Source of the DNA: Terrimicrobiaceae bacterium
GTDB lineage: Bacteria; Verrucomicrobiota; Verrucomicrobiia; Chthoniobacterales; Terrimicrobiaceae
Reading direction: 5' to 3'
DNA: 64,000 nucleotides
NCBI GenBank assembly: GCA_018402345.1
Contig: JAGYIV010000010.1
Span: 124,001-188,000, forward strand
Shown here: positions 35,479-44,848 of the stretch, piece after piece
Layout of the letters: each line of letters starts with the position of its first letter
Position numbering within the stretch: the stretch's first letter is position 1
The notes under the pieces: model-generated
Database searches by the model: none
Told to the model about the DNA's origin: nothing
What the model saw: the letters and a program-made list of their open reading frames with translations, nothing else
Position numbers and translations under genes: made by a program

Positions 35479-36992
35479 TCAAAAGAGACGCTCTGCGGGA
35501 GGCTCGAGGAGGCGCGCCTGGTCGCGGCGCTGCTCCATGACGAGCTTGTCGAATTTCGCATCAAACGGCACGGGGTAGTCGCCATTGAAGCAGGCGAGGC
35601 AAAATTCATTCATCTGGCGCCCTGTGGCGCGGACCATGCCGGGCACGTCGAGGTAGCCGATGGAATCGGCGCCGAGATACTCGCGGATTTGCTCGAGCGA
35701 GCATTGGTTGGCGAGGAGTTTTTCGGGGTCGGGAAAGTCGATGCCGTAGTGGCAGGCGTGCTTGTGCGGCGGACAACTGATCCGCATGTGCACCTCCTTC
35801 GCGCCGTTCTCCCGGAGATTCACCACACGCGAGCGCGCCGTCGTGCCGCGCACGATCGAGTCGTCGACCACAACCACCCGCTTCCCTTCGATGGCGGAGC
35901 GGATGAGGTTCAACTTCACGCGCACATTGAAGTCGCGGATCATCTGGGTGGGCTGGATGAACGTGCGGCCAATATAGTGGTTCCTCACGAAGGCCGGATA
36001 ATACGGGATTCCCGACTCCTCGGAATACCCAAGCGCCGCAAAAATCCCGGAGTCGGGCACAGGCACGACGATGTCAGCCTCGACTGGATGGCTCCGCGCC
36101 AACTCGCGGCCCATTTCCACTCGCGCCATGCTGACATTCGAGCCCGTCAGATTGCTGTCGGGACGAGCAAAGTAGACATACTCGAAAATACAAAACGCGC
36201 TCCGCGATTTCGGGAACGGCCATTCGCTCCGGATTCCATGTTCGTCGATGATCACAACCTCGCCGGGCTCAAGCTCTCGAATGAACTCCGCGTGGATCAA
36301 ATCAAACGCGCAACTCTCCGAAGCCAGCACATACGCGCCATCGAGCTTGCCGAGACACACGGCCGGAAGCCGTGTGGATCACGGAAGCCGATGACTTCGT
36401 TCTCGCCCATAAGCACGATCGAGAACGCGCCCTGCAACCGCCGCAATGCCGGCAACCCGCCGCCCGCCGAAGCCGGTTGGGCAAGCAAATGCAGCACGAT
36501 CTCGCTGTCCACCGTGGTCTGGAAAATCGATCCCCTCTCCTCGAGCTCCGCACGCAGCGCGGCGGCGTTCACCAAGTTTCCATTGTGGGCGATCGCCAAG
36601 CGTCCCCGCGCCGTATCCACGCTGAATGGCTGGGCGTTTTTCAGGTTGCTCGAGCCTGTCGTCGAGTAGCGCACATGACCGATCGCGCGAGACGCATCCT
36701 TCAAGTAATCGAGGTGCGATGGTTGAAAAACCTGGGAGACGAGTCCCATACCCTTGTGGGTTTTGAAATTCGGCGCTCCGGGCGCGTAGGCCGTGATGCC
36801 GGCACTCTCCTGACCGCGATGCTGCAGGGCGAAGAGGCCGTAGTAAGTGAGCATCGCCGCATCCGGATGGTTGAACACCGCAAAGACGCCGCACTCGTGG
36901 GTTGGTTTGTGCTTGGGATCGGTGGAAGCTTTCAAGGACGAGCGCGTGAAAATGCCGACACCTCCGCCCCGCTTCAAGGTTTTTGACACCAC
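35479..36992 (-). pseudogene. purF: Amidophosphoribosyltransferase with a one-base frameshift
   Basis: The first enzyme of purine synthesis, split across two frames. Part 1 (from GTG 36992) has the catalytic Cys34 after a propeptide (THECGVFAVF), QHRGQESAGI, GHVRYSTTG and ends GFRDPHGFRP. Part 2 continues CLGKLDGAYVLASESCAFD, PVPDSG, RVVVVDDSIVRGTT and the Fe-S ligands (HKHACHYG, EFCLACFNGDYP) of the Bacillus-type enzyme. One base is missing next to 36360; restoring it gives FRPLCLGKLDG. All catalytic motifs are otherwise intact, so a sequencing or assembly error, or a very recent mutation, is likely. Confidence 0.9.
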
Positions 36993-37078
36993 AACCTATT
37001 TTCCCTTTCGCCAACGGTGATTTTTTCGAGTGTCCGGTTGCCGCCTCGTGACGAATCTGCTTTCCTGTCCGGCTCATT

Positions 37079-38413
37079 ATGAATGTCGCTCTGGACCACA
37101 AACCGAATTGTGTCGTTGATTTGAAAATCGATCTTCCCGCCGATCGCGTCGGCAAGGAATGGGACAACGTCTCGAAGGAATTTCAAAAACACGCCCGCCT
37201 CCCCGGCTACCGCCCGGGCAAAGCTCCGAAAGCCCTCATCCTCTCCCGCTACGCCAAGGACATCGAGGACGAGGTCAAGGAAAAACTCACCCGCGCCGCC
37301 ATCCGCGAAGCGGCCGAACTCCATAAATTGGACCTCGTCACCTTCAGGGAGGCACCCACCGCGACGCTCGCAGACGACAAATCGATGAGCATCCATGCCG
37401 TCATCGTCCGCACGCCGGAGTTCGAGCTTCCCGATTACAAATCCGTCGCCATCGAAGTCGCGCGCAAACCAGTGGGCGATGCCGAGGTCGCGGAAATGCT
37501 CGAGTATTTCCGCGAACCCCACGCCAAGTTTGAACCCGTCGAAGGCCGCCCGCTGGCCATGGAGGACTACGCGGTCATGGACTACGAAGGCACGGTGGAC
37601 GGCGCCCCGCTCTCCGAAGCCGCCCCTGCTGCCCCCGCCCAACTCCAAGGCCGCAGAAACGCCTGGGTGCTCGTGAAGGACGGTGTCCTCATCCCGGGCT
37701 TCGCCCAAGCGATCGCAGGCATGAATCCCGGCGAGGAACGCACCTTCACCCTCGACGTGCCCGACACCTTCCCAGTCCCCGAACTCCACGGCAAAAAGGT
37801 CGACTACAAGGCCACCCTCACCTCGATCAATTCCCGCACCATGCCTCCGCTTGACGACGCCCTCGCGGAAAAAATCGAACCCGGCACCACCCTTGAGTCA
37901 CTCCGCCAAAAAATCCGCGAGCGACTCAACGAAGCCAGCGACTACCAGTTCGCCTCAGCCAAGAGGAACGGCATCATTAAAAAACTCCTCGAGAGCTTCA
38001 CTTGCGACCTCCCGGAGGAACTCGTAGCCGATGAGGCCCAGTCGATCATCCGCGACATCGTTCAGCAGTCCCAGATGCGCGGCGCGTCGGACGAGGACCT
38101 CAAGTCCCGGACGGATGAAATCTACTCGAGCGCCGAGATCGGCGCCCGCGACCGCGTTCGAGCCAATTTCCTCCTGCTCAAGATTGCCGAGAAGGAAGGC
38201 CTCAAGGAAACTGAGGGAGACATCTACCAAGCCCTCTACAGCATCGCCGAGCAACGCGGCGAGTCGCCGAAGAAAATCGTCAAGGAACTCTCCCGCGGCG
38301 CCGGTCTCAGCCGCATCCGGGAAGATATCCGTATCTCCAAGGCCCTTGATCTGGTCGCCTCCAGTGCTACGGTCACCGAACCCCCAGCCCAGCCTGAGCC
38401 CGCCAACGCCTGA
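37079..38413 (+). CDS. tig: Trigger factor (ribosome-associated chaperone and prolyl isomerase)
   Basis: 444 aa in the usual three-domain order: an N-terminal ribosome-binding domain with a signature-like [13 protein letters not shown] loop (about residues 40-52), a central FKBP-type PPIase domain (about 160-250, [11 protein letters not shown] to [15 protein letters not shown]) and a C-terminal helical chaperone domain. It binds ribosomes at the exit tunnel and helps nascent chains fold. It is followed by clpP and clpX, the conserved bacterial order. It diverges from purF across 86 bases. Confidence 0.95.
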   Translation: MNVALDHKPNCVVDLKIDLPADRVGKEWDNVSKEFQKHARLPGYRPGKAPKALILSRYAKDIEDEVKEKLTRAAIREAAELHKLDLVTFREAPTATLADDKSMSIHAVIVRTPEFELPDYKSVAIEVARKPVGDAEVAEMLEYFREPHAKFEPVEGRPLAMEDYAVMDYEGTVDGAPLSEAAPAAPAQLQGRRNAWVLVKDGVLIPGFAQAIAGMNPGEERTFTLDVPDTFPVPELHGKKVDYKATLTSINSRTMPPLDDALAEKIEPGTTLESLRQKIRERLNEASDYQFASAKRNGIIKKLLESFTCDLPEELVADEAQSIIRDIVQQSQMRGASDEDLKSRTDEIYSSAEIGARDRVRANFLLLKIAEKEGLKETEGDIYQALYSIAEQRGESPKKIVKELSRGAGLSRIREDIRISKALDLVASSATVTEPPAQPEPANA

Positions 38414-38441
38414 TCAAACCATCCACCCACCAACAAACACC

Positions 38442-39062
38442 ATGCTTGTCCCAATAGTCGTCGAACAAACCGGCCGCGGCGAACGCAGCTACGATATCTA
38501 CTCCCGCCTCCTCAAGGATCGCATCATCTTCATCGGCACGCCGATTGACGACACCGTCGCCAATCTCGTCATCGCCCAGTTGCTCTTCCTGCAAATGGAG
38601 GACGCGAAAAAAGACATCAACATCTACATTAACTCACCCGGCGGCTCCGTCACCGCGGGCCTCGCCATCTACGACACCATGCAGTTCGTCACCTGCGACG
38701 TGAACACCTACTGCATGGGCCTCGCTGCCAGCATGGGTGCCGTGCTCCTCTGCGCGGGCACCAAGGGCAAACGCTACGCCCTCCCGAACTCCGACATCAT
38801 GATCCACCAAGTCTCGGGCGGCGCCCAAGGCCAGGCCAGCGACGTCGAGCGCCAAGTCGAGTTCATGTTCAAACTCAAAAAACGGCTCAACGGCATCATC
38901 TCCCACCACACCGGCCAGTCGGTCGAAACCGTGCACAGGGACGCCGACCGCGATTACTACATGACTGCCGAGGAGGCGAGAGCCTACGGCCTCGTGGATC
39001 AAGTCGTCCAATCCCGCAAGGACATCAAGGACATCGAGGAAAAAACCAAATCCAAGGAGTAA
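38442..39062 (+). CDS. clpP: ATP-dependent Clp protease proteolytic subunit
   Basis: 206-aa serine peptidase forming the ClpP tetradecamer. The active-site Ser97 is in [12 protein letters not shown] and the His in [29 protein letters not shown] and [11 protein letters not shown] (Asp region) are typical. ATG 38442 follows AACAAACACC. It is followed 12 bases later by clpX, its unfoldase partner. Confidence 0.97.
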   Translation: MLVPIVVEQTGRGERSYDIYSRLLKDRIIFIGTPIDDTVANLVIAQLLFLQMEDAKKDINIYINSPGGSVTAGLAIYDTMQFVTCDVNTYCMGLAASMGAVLLCAGTKGKRYALPNSDIMIHQVSGGAQGQASDVERQVEFMFKLKKRLNGIISHHTGQSVETVHRDADRDYYMTAEEARAYGLVDQVVQSRKDIKDIEEKTKSKE

Positions 39063-39074
39063 AGGACTCTCCGC

Positions 39075-40352
39075 ATGGCCCGCCCAAACAACCTCACCAT
39101 GTGCTCCTTCTGCGGAAAGAGCCAATCCGAAGTGCGCAAACTCATCGCGGGCCCCGGAGTCTATATCTGCGACAGCTGCATCACGATCTGCAAAGGCATC
39201 CTCGAGAAGGAACTCAAGGAGGACACCCGGAAACCAAAGTTCACCTTCCGCGTTCCCAAGCCCGCAGAGATCAAGAAACTCCTCGACCGGCACGTCATCG
39301 GCCAAGACACCGCCAAGCGCGTCCTCTCGGTCGCCGTCCACAACCACTACAAACGCCTCACCCAACCCATGGGGACAACCCTCGGCCTCGATGAACTCGC
39401 CGAGGTCGAGATCGAGAAAAGCAACATCCTCCTCCTTGGCCCCACAGGCTCAGGCAAAACCCTCCTCGCCCGCACCCTCGCCGAGGTCCTCGATGTCCCC
39501 TTCGCCATCGCCGACGCCACCTCGATCACCGAGGCGGGCTACGTCGGTGAGGACGTGGAAAACATCATCCTCCGACTCCTCCAAAACGCCGAGGGCGATG
39601 TGAAACGCGCGGAGATGGGCATCATCTACATCGACGAAATCGACAAAATCGGCCGCAAAACCGAAAACGTCAGTATCACCCGCGATGTCTCCGGTGAGGG
39701 CGTCCAGCAGGCCCTCCTCAAAATCCTCGAATCCGCCATCTGCAACGTCCCGCCCCAAGGCGGCCGCAAGCACCCCCAGCAGGAATACATCCAGATCAAC
39801 ACCGAAAAAATCCTCTTCATCTGCGGCGGAGCGTTTGTCGGCCTCGAAAAAATCATCCAACGCCGCCTCGGCAGCCGCACCCTCGGCTTCCATGCCCCCG
39901 TCGAAGCACTCAAGGGAGAAATCGACTCGCGTCAAATCCTGAAAAAAGTCGAACCCGAGGACCTCATCTCCTTCGGCCTCATCCCCGAATTCATCGGCCG
40001 CCTCCCCGTCGTTGCGACCCTCGACGAACTCACCGAGGATCAACTCGTCTCGGTCCTCACCGACCCGAAAAACGCCATGGTCAAGCAATACACCAAGCTC
40101 CTCGGCATGGACGGCATCGGCCTCAATTTCACCAAGGACGCCCTCCGTGCCCTCGCCGCCGAGGCCATCCGCAAAGGCACCGGCGCCCGCGCCCTGCGAT
40201 CCCTCATTGAGCGCATCATGCTCGACGTCATGTTCGACTGCCCCAGCCGCGATGACGTGGCGGATGTCACAATCAATCGCGCGGTTGTTGAAGGAAAAAA
40301 AGCCCCCCAACTCCGCCGAAAAAACGACAAGCAGGAAAAAGACGCCGCCTGA
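39075..40352 (+). CDS. clpX: ATP-dependent Clp protease ATP-binding subunit ClpX
   Basis: 425-aa AAA+ unfoldase. It has an N-terminal C4 zinc-binding domain (CSFCGKSQ, then CDSCI), Walker [12 protein letters not shown], Walker [11 protein letters not shown], sensor and ClpP-docking regions (RPLxVV-like [12 protein letters not shown]) and a C-terminal small domain. AAGGAG lies about 13 bases before ATG 39075, one of the few clear Shine-Dalgarno sites in the window; it sits in the end of clpP. Confidence 0.97.
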   Translation: MARPNNLTMCSFCGKSQSEVRKLIAGPGVYICDSCITICKGILEKELKEDTRKPKFTFRVPKPAEIKKLLDRHVIGQDTAKRVLSVAVHNHYKRLTQPMGTTLGLDELAEVEIEKSNILLLGPTGSGKTLLARTLAEVLDVPFAIADATSITEAGYVGEDVENIILRLLQNAEGDVKRAEMGIIYIDEIDKIGRKTENVSITRDVSGEGVQQALLKILESAICNVPPQGGRKHPQQEYIQINTEKILFICGGAFVGLEKIIQRRLGSRTLGFHAPVEALKGEIDSRQILKKVEPEDLISFGLIPEFIGRLPVVATLDELTEDQLVSVLTDPKNAMVKQYTKLLGMDGIGLNFTKDALRALAAEAIRKGTGARALRSLIERIMLDVMFDCPSRDDVADVTINRAVVEGKKAPQLRRKNDKQEKDAA

Positions 40353-40566
40353 TCCAGCCAAGGCGGGAATGCCACGGGGTCTCGATTTCCAAGGCACAAG
40401 TTCACACTCGTCTCCTTGGTTGTGGATTTTCTGTGGCGCTTCAGTAGGTCAGGCCTCGCCTGTCATCGAATGACAAGCCACTCGCGGGTAATACGTCCGC
40501 ACTGCGAACCAATGAGCTGCGGTTATGACTCGTCCGTTGTCAGTCGAGTCGCCCCGCAAAAAAGAA
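40353..40566. other. Intergenic stretch after clpX without recognised genes
   Basis: About 215 bases with no coding potential recognised. Imperfect inverted repeats are seen: CCAAGG with CCTTGG (near 40389 and 40421) and CTGTCAT/ATGACAAG around 40460-40475. No tRNA or known small RNA pattern is evident. Confidence 0.4.
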
Positions 40567-40591
40567 AACCGGGGCCACCACGGCCCCGGTT
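40567..40591 (-). terminator. Bidirectional terminator between clpX and the ribbon-helix-helix-like gene
   Basis: A 10-bp stem AACCGGGGCC (40567-40576) with GGCCCCGGTT (40582-40591) has a 5-base loop. On the minus strand TTTTCTTTTTT follows; on the plus strand a weaker TTACTTTTT follows. Confidence 0.85.
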
Positions 40592-40610
40592 TACTTTTTG
40601 GAGGGGAAAG

Positions 40611-40910
40611 TCAGGCAATTATTGATTGCCGCCGGAGTATCCGGCCGACTGCTGACTCCAAGCCGGCTGAACCGGTTGGGCATAGCCGGGAGCTGGGCTG
40701 ATAGGCTTGAGGAGGCACAGGCTGGTATTGAGGAGCCTGCTGGGCGGGGGTCTGCTTGCGATTCCACTCAGCTTCGATCAAATCCTCGAAGAGTTGTGAA
40801 ACAGAGCGGCGGCGCTTGGCAGCCAACTCGTCCGCAAACACACGGATTTCGGGGTGGATTGTGAGGTTCAGTTTTCCGCGAAGCGGTCTTCCAGTTGGAC
40901 GTCTTGGCAT
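40611..40910 (-). CDS. Small ribbon-helix-helix-like protein with Pro/Gln-rich tail, probably frameshifted
   Basis: 99 aa as read, from ATG 40910; ATG 40970 gives 119 aa. The core LRGKLNLTIHPEIRVFADELAAKRRRSVSQLFEDLIEAEW looks like a strand-helix-helix DNA-binding unit of the Arc/MetJ type. The tail is rich in Pro, Gln and Tyr (QYQPVPPQAYQP). After about 40690 the tail changes character in this frame, whereas skipping one base gives PGYAQPVQPAWSQQSAGYSG and a stop at 40619, which fits much better. One extra base near 40690 is therefore suspected. It diverges from floA. Confidence 0.55.
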   Translation of the reverse strand: MPRRPTGRPLRGKLNLTIHPEIRVFADELAAKRRRSVSQLFEDLIEAEWNRKQTPAQQAPQYQPVPPQAYQPSSRLCPTGSAGLESAVGRILRRQSIIA

Positions 40911-41104
40911 AGGTTGGTGCCTATAACTTGTTTCATCCAGACCAGCAATATTTTTCCCATTCACATTCATGGGTTATTCACCCCAACGTTCCACCCAACT
41001 ACATGGGGAGTGATTTCTTGCTCAGGGAAAAAACTCCCGCCCGATCGACTTTTTTGTGGAAGCGTCTCCGATCTGTGCCATCGTTCGGACTTCGTCACCC
41101 AACC

Positions 41105-42123
41105 ATGATTCCTCAACTCTTCCTCTACATCGTTTTCGGCCTCGCCCTGCTCATCGGCTTCATTCTGGTCGTCGTCCTGATCAATTTCTTTGGCACATGG
41201 CTCCGTGCAAAACTCGCCGACGCCCCGGTTTCCTTCGTGAAACTCATTGGTATGCGCCTGCGACGCGTGCCCATGGGCCTCATCGTTGACAACCGCATCA
41301 CCGCCGTTAAAGCAGGTATCGACTTGATACAGATCCCCTCGAGGCCCACTACCTCGCTGGCGGCAACGTCTCGCACGTCGTCCTCGCTCTCATCGCAGCC
41401 GACAAGGCGGGAATCCCTCTCGACTTCAACCGCGCCTGCGCCATCGACCTCGCCATCAAAGGCACCAGCAAGACAGTGCTGGAAGCCGTTCGCACCAGCA
41501 TCAACCCAAAGGTCATCGACTGCCCCAATCCCTCGACCGGCAAAACCACCATCGATGCCGTGGCGCGCGATGGCATCGCCGTCCGCGCCCGCGCCCGTGT
41601 CACTGTGCGCTCGAATCTGAACCGCTTCGTGGGTGGCGCCACCGAGGAAACCATCATCGCCCGCGTTGGAGAGGGCATCATTACCTCAATCGGCTCCTCC
41701 ACCTCCTACAAAGACGTCCTTGAAAACCCCGACCGCATCTCCCGCACCGTTCTTGAAAAAGGCCTCGATACCGGAACCGCCTTTGAAATCCTCTCGGTGG
41801 ATATCGCGGATATCGATATTGCCGACAACATCGGCGCGAAACTCCAGGCCGAGCAGGCGGAGGCCGACAAGGTGGTCGCCCAAGCGAAAGCCGAAATGCG
41901 CCGCGCCGCAGCCGTCGCGACAGAGCAGGAAATGAAAGCCCGCACCCAGGAGATGCAAGCCAAGGTCGTCGAGGCCGAGGCCCAGGTTCCGCTTGCCATG
42001 GCGGAGGCCTTCCGCAGCGGCAACCTCGGCGTCATGGACTACATGAGAATGAAAAACATCCAGTCGGACACCGCCATGCGCGACTCGATCGCCGAGCCCC
42101 CTTCCTCCACCCAGCAACCCTGA
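41105..42123 (+). pseudogene. floA: Flotillin-like protein FloA with a one-base frameshift
   Basis: Membrane-microdomain scaffold of the FloA (YqfA) family. The first frame gives the N-terminal membrane segment (LFLYIVFGLALLIGFILVVVLI) and KLIGMRLRRVPMGLIV. The second frame continues [54 protein letters not shown], the Glu/Ala-rich coiled coil [19 protein letters not shown] and [10 protein letters not shown], all as in B. subtilis FloA. The break is at the CCCC run 41335-41338; one extra C would give [11 protein letters not shown]. Full corrected length is near 340 aa, normal for the family. Confidence 0.9.
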
Positions 42124-42129
42124 CCGGCC

Positions 42130-42610
42130 ATGGAGCAACTCGTCCTCCTTCTCATCATCGCCGGCATCAGCCTGATCAATTGGCTTGTCGAGAAGTCCAA
42201 GAAAATCCGGGAGGAGAAACGACTCGAACAAGCGAACAGCCAGAGCGCCCCACAACCTCCTGCACATCAGGAGGAAACCGTCGCATCCCCGCGCTCCGCA
42301 CCAGAGGAAGACTCCTCCGAGCAGATGCGCCGCCTCCTCGAAGCGATGGGCATCCCGACAGAGTTTCCGGAGCAACCCGCAACACCAGAACCCGAACCTG
42401 TCCGCGCCACCCTCCCCGCGCCTCCGCCCCTGCCGCAAGCACCCACTCCCCGCCCGCCCGCCCGTCGCTACGCAAAAGCGCGCGGCCGCTGCTTCCAGTG
42501 CATCGCAACCCACCGCATGGAGCCAGCGCCTCCGCTCGCAGGCGGCACTCCGAGAGGCCATCATCCTTCGCGAAATCCTCGGCCCGCCCCGCGCCCTCTC
42601 CCAACCATGA
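42130..42610 (+). pseudogene. Small membrane-anchored hypothetical protein, frameshifted in a GCCC repeat
   Basis: The N-terminus [22 protein letters not shown] is one membrane segment followed by a charged, Pro-rich region (about 110 aa). The C-terminus in another frame ([18 protein letters not shown], then EILGPPRAL) looks like a conserved end and stops in an ATGA overlap with msrB, which supports it. The switch happens at the tetranucleotide repeat GCCC x3 near 42455-42466; one GCCC unit fewer joins the frames perfectly. As written the first frame would read on into msrB. Family unknown. Confidence 0.65.
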
Positions 42611-43095
42611 TCTGCAAAACCCTCGCCTCCACACTCGCCATCGCCGCCTTTTCCATGTCCACACACGCCACCAAGCCCGAACTTACCCCGCTCCAAGAGC
42701 ACGTCACCATGCACTGCGGCACGGAACCGCCGTTCAACAACGCGTATTGGAATAACAAACGCGAGGGCATCTACGTCTGCATCATCTCGGGCAAGCCCCT
42801 CTTCAGCTCACGTGACAAATTCGATTCCGGCACCGGTTGGCCCAGCTTCACCCGCCCCATCGATACTACACTCATCCAAGAAAAGGCGGACACCTCCCAC
42901 GGCATGGAACGTGTGGAAGTCCGCTCGGCACCCGGCGACTCCCACCTCGGACACGTTTTCCCCGATGGCCCTGCACCCACGGGGATGCGCTACTGCATCA
43001 ACTCCGCCTCCCTCCGCTTCATTCCCGCCGAGGACCTCGAGAAAGAGGGCTACGCGGCCTTCAAGCCCCTCTTCGAACAACCACAGGAAAAATAG
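42607..43095 (+). CDS. msrB: Exported peptide-methionine (R)-S-oxide reductase MsrB lacking the zinc site
   Basis: 162 aa, with a signal peptide-like N-terminus ([21 protein letters not shown]), so periplasmic. The SelR/MsrB core is clear: [40 protein letters not shown], and the catalytic Cys in [12 protein letters not shown]. The two CxxC zinc pairs of classical MsrB are broken ([19 protein letters not shown]), as in zinc-free MsrBs. It repairs methionine-R-sulfoxide in exported proteins; the reductant is unknown. The frame runs open from the upstream membrane gene, but ATG 42607 in the ATGA overlap is the natural start. Confidence 0.88.
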   Translation: MICKTLASTLAIAAFSMSTHATKPELTPLQEHVTMHCGTEPPFNNAYWNNKREGIYVCIISGKPLFSSRDKFDSGTGWPSFTRPIDTTLIQEKADTSHGMERVEVRSAPGDSHLGHVFPDGPAPTGMRYCINSASLRFIPAEDLEKEGYAAFKPLFEQPQEK

Positions 43096-43099
43096 GTCT

Positions 43100-43119
43100 A
43101 CCCGCCCAGTATTGCGGGT
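43100..43119. other. Hairpin between msrB and the metal-transport operon
   Basis: ACCCGC (43100-43105) pairs with GCGGGT (43114-43119) across an 8-base loop. No T run follows. It may be a weak terminator or an operator for the metal-transport operon that starts 30 bases later. Confidence 0.35.
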
Positions 43120-43149
43120 GGCACTGCGAAAGGTAAGGATGTCACACCG

Positions 43150-44064
43150 ATGAATCCCAAATATCTTTCCTTGGCCGTGCTCGTCATGGTGTCACAGCTT
43201 GCCAGCGCCCTCGAGATCGTCTGCACCACCGGCATGGTCGGCGACCTCGTCGGAAAAATCGCCGGTGACCGCGCCTCAGTCACTGTGCTGATGAAGGAAG
43301 GCGTGGATCCCCACCTCTACCGCCCCACCCGCGACGACATCGCGGCACTCCAAAAAGCCGACTTCGTGTTTCACAACGGCCTCCACTTGGAAGGCCGCCT
43401 CGCCAAGACACTCGAAAAACTCGATTCGCCGGACCGCCCGGTCATCGCTGTCGCCGAGTCGATTCCCCCACACCTCGTCCTGCGCGAAGGCAACACACCC
43501 GATCCCCATGTCTGGATGGATCCCGCCCTCTGGGCAGCCTGCATTCCGGCGGTCGAAAAAACCCTCGCCGCAAAAGACCCCGAGGGAGCGCCCGACTACT
43601 CACGTAACGCCCTCGCCCACCAGCAGGAACTCACCGAACTCTCCTTCGCCATCCAACAAGCCACTCAAACAATTCCCGCCACCAATCGCACCCTGGTCAC
43701 CGCCCACGATGCATTCGAATACTACGCCCGAGCGAACAATCTCGAGGTCCTCAGCATTCTCGGCCTGAACACCGAGTCCGAAGCGGGCGTGGCGGACATT
43801 AACCGCCTCGTGGACACCATCGTTCTCCATCGCATCCCGGCGATTTTTGTCGAAAGCACACTCTCGGATAAAAACGTGCGTGCTATTGTCGAGGGGGCCA
43901 CCGCAAAGGGCCATCCGCTCCGCATCGGCGGCACCCTCTACTCTGACGCTCTCGGCCCCGCAGGATCCCACGCATCCACCACCGCGGGCATGCTCCGGGA
44001 AAACACCCGCACCATTGTGAAGGCGCTGGGCGGCGATCCCTCGAACCTCTCGCCGCGCAAATGA
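43150..44064 (+). CDS. Metal ABC transporter substrate-binding protein (TroA/MntA/ZnuA family)
   Basis: 304-aa exported cluster A-I binding protein with a signal peptide (LSLAVLVMVSQLASA). Metal ligands expected for Mn/Zn/Fe TroA-type proteins are present: His in GVDPHLYRPT, His in PDPHVWMDP, Glu in AIFVESTLSD, and Asp in LYSDALG. There is no His-rich loop, which leans towards Mn or Fe rather than ZnuA-type zinc. It heads a four-gene operon with 4-base overlaps or short gaps. Confidence 0.9.
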   Translation: MNPKYLSLAVLVMVSQLASALEIVCTTGMVGDLVGKIAGDRASVTVLMKEGVDPHLYRPTRDDIAALQKADFVFHNGLHLEGRLAKTLEKLDSPDRPVIAVAESIPPHLVLREGNTPDPHVWMDPALWAACIPAVEKTLAAKDPEGAPDYSRNALAHQQELTELSFAIQQATQTIPATNRTLVTAHDAFEYYARANNLEVLSILGLNTESEAGVADINRLVDTIVLHRIPAIFVESTLSDKNVRAIVEGATAKGHPLRIGGTLYSDALGPAGSHASTTAGMLRENTRTIVKALGGDPSNLSPRK

Positions 44065-44831
44065 AGGACACCCCCCTCCACATTGACGCGCTCAATGTCG
44101 CCTACCACCGCAAACTCGTCCTTTGGGATGTCGGTGTCACTATCAAAGCAGGACGCACGACCGCCATCGTGGGTCCGAATGGCGCGGGCAAGAGCACCCT
44201 CCTCAAAGCAGCTCTGGGGCTGATTCCCTCGGCCTCGGGAAAAATTTTGTTTTTCGGTGGCACCCTCCGCAAATCCCGCTCGCGCGTAGCCTACGTGCCG
44301 CAACGCGAGAGCGTGGACTGGGACTTCCCGGTGAATGCCCGCGATGTCGTGGCCATGGGACTCTACCGCCGTATCGGATGGTGCCTGCCGGTCCGCTCGA
44401 TCCACCGCCGCATGGCGGACGAGGCACTGGCGGATGTCGGCATGGCCGATTTCGCGCTCCGCCAGATCAGCCAACTCTCGGGAGGCCAGCAACAGCGCGT
44501 CTTTCTCGCCCGCGCGCTCGCTCAAAAAGCCGACCTCTACCTCATGGATGAACCCTTCGCGAGCGTCGATGCCGCCACCGAACAAGCCATCCTCGCCGTG
44601 CTCGAGCGCATCAAAGCCTCGGGCGGCACCGTGGTTTGCGTTCACCACGACCTCGAGACGGTTGCCGGTTATTTCGACGACGCCATCCTCCTCAACATGC
44701 GCGTCGTCGCCCAAGGCCCTGTCGGCGATGTCATGACGCCGGAAAACCTTCGCAAAACCTACGGCGCACGTCTTTCGTTCCTCGACGAAGTGGCCACCGA
44801 CCCGGCCCGGGCGACTCCCGCCGCGGGCTGA
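44061..44831 (+). CDS. Metal ABC transporter ATP-binding protein
   Basis: 256-aa ATPase of the TroB/MntB type. Walker [11 protein letters not shown]-loop [13 protein letters not shown] (a hallmark of Mn/Zn/Fe ABC ATPases), signature [15 protein letters not shown], Walker [13 protein letters not shown] and the switch His in [10 protein letters not shown]. It starts in an ATGA overlap with the binding-protein gene. Confidence 0.95.
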   Translation: MKDTPLHIDALNVAYHRKLVLWDVGVTIKAGRTTAIVGPNGAGKSTLLKAALGLIPSASGKILFFGGTLRKSRSRVAYVPQRESVDWDFPVNARDVVAMGLYRRIGWCLPVRSIHRRMADEALADVGMADFALRQISQLSGGQQQRVFLARALAQKADLYLMDEPFASVDAATEQAILAVLERIKASGGTVVCVHHDLETVAGYFDDAILLNMRVVAQGPVGDVMTPENLRKTYGARLSFLDEVATDPARATPAAG

Positions 44832-44848
44832 GGTCCGCAAATCGCCCC

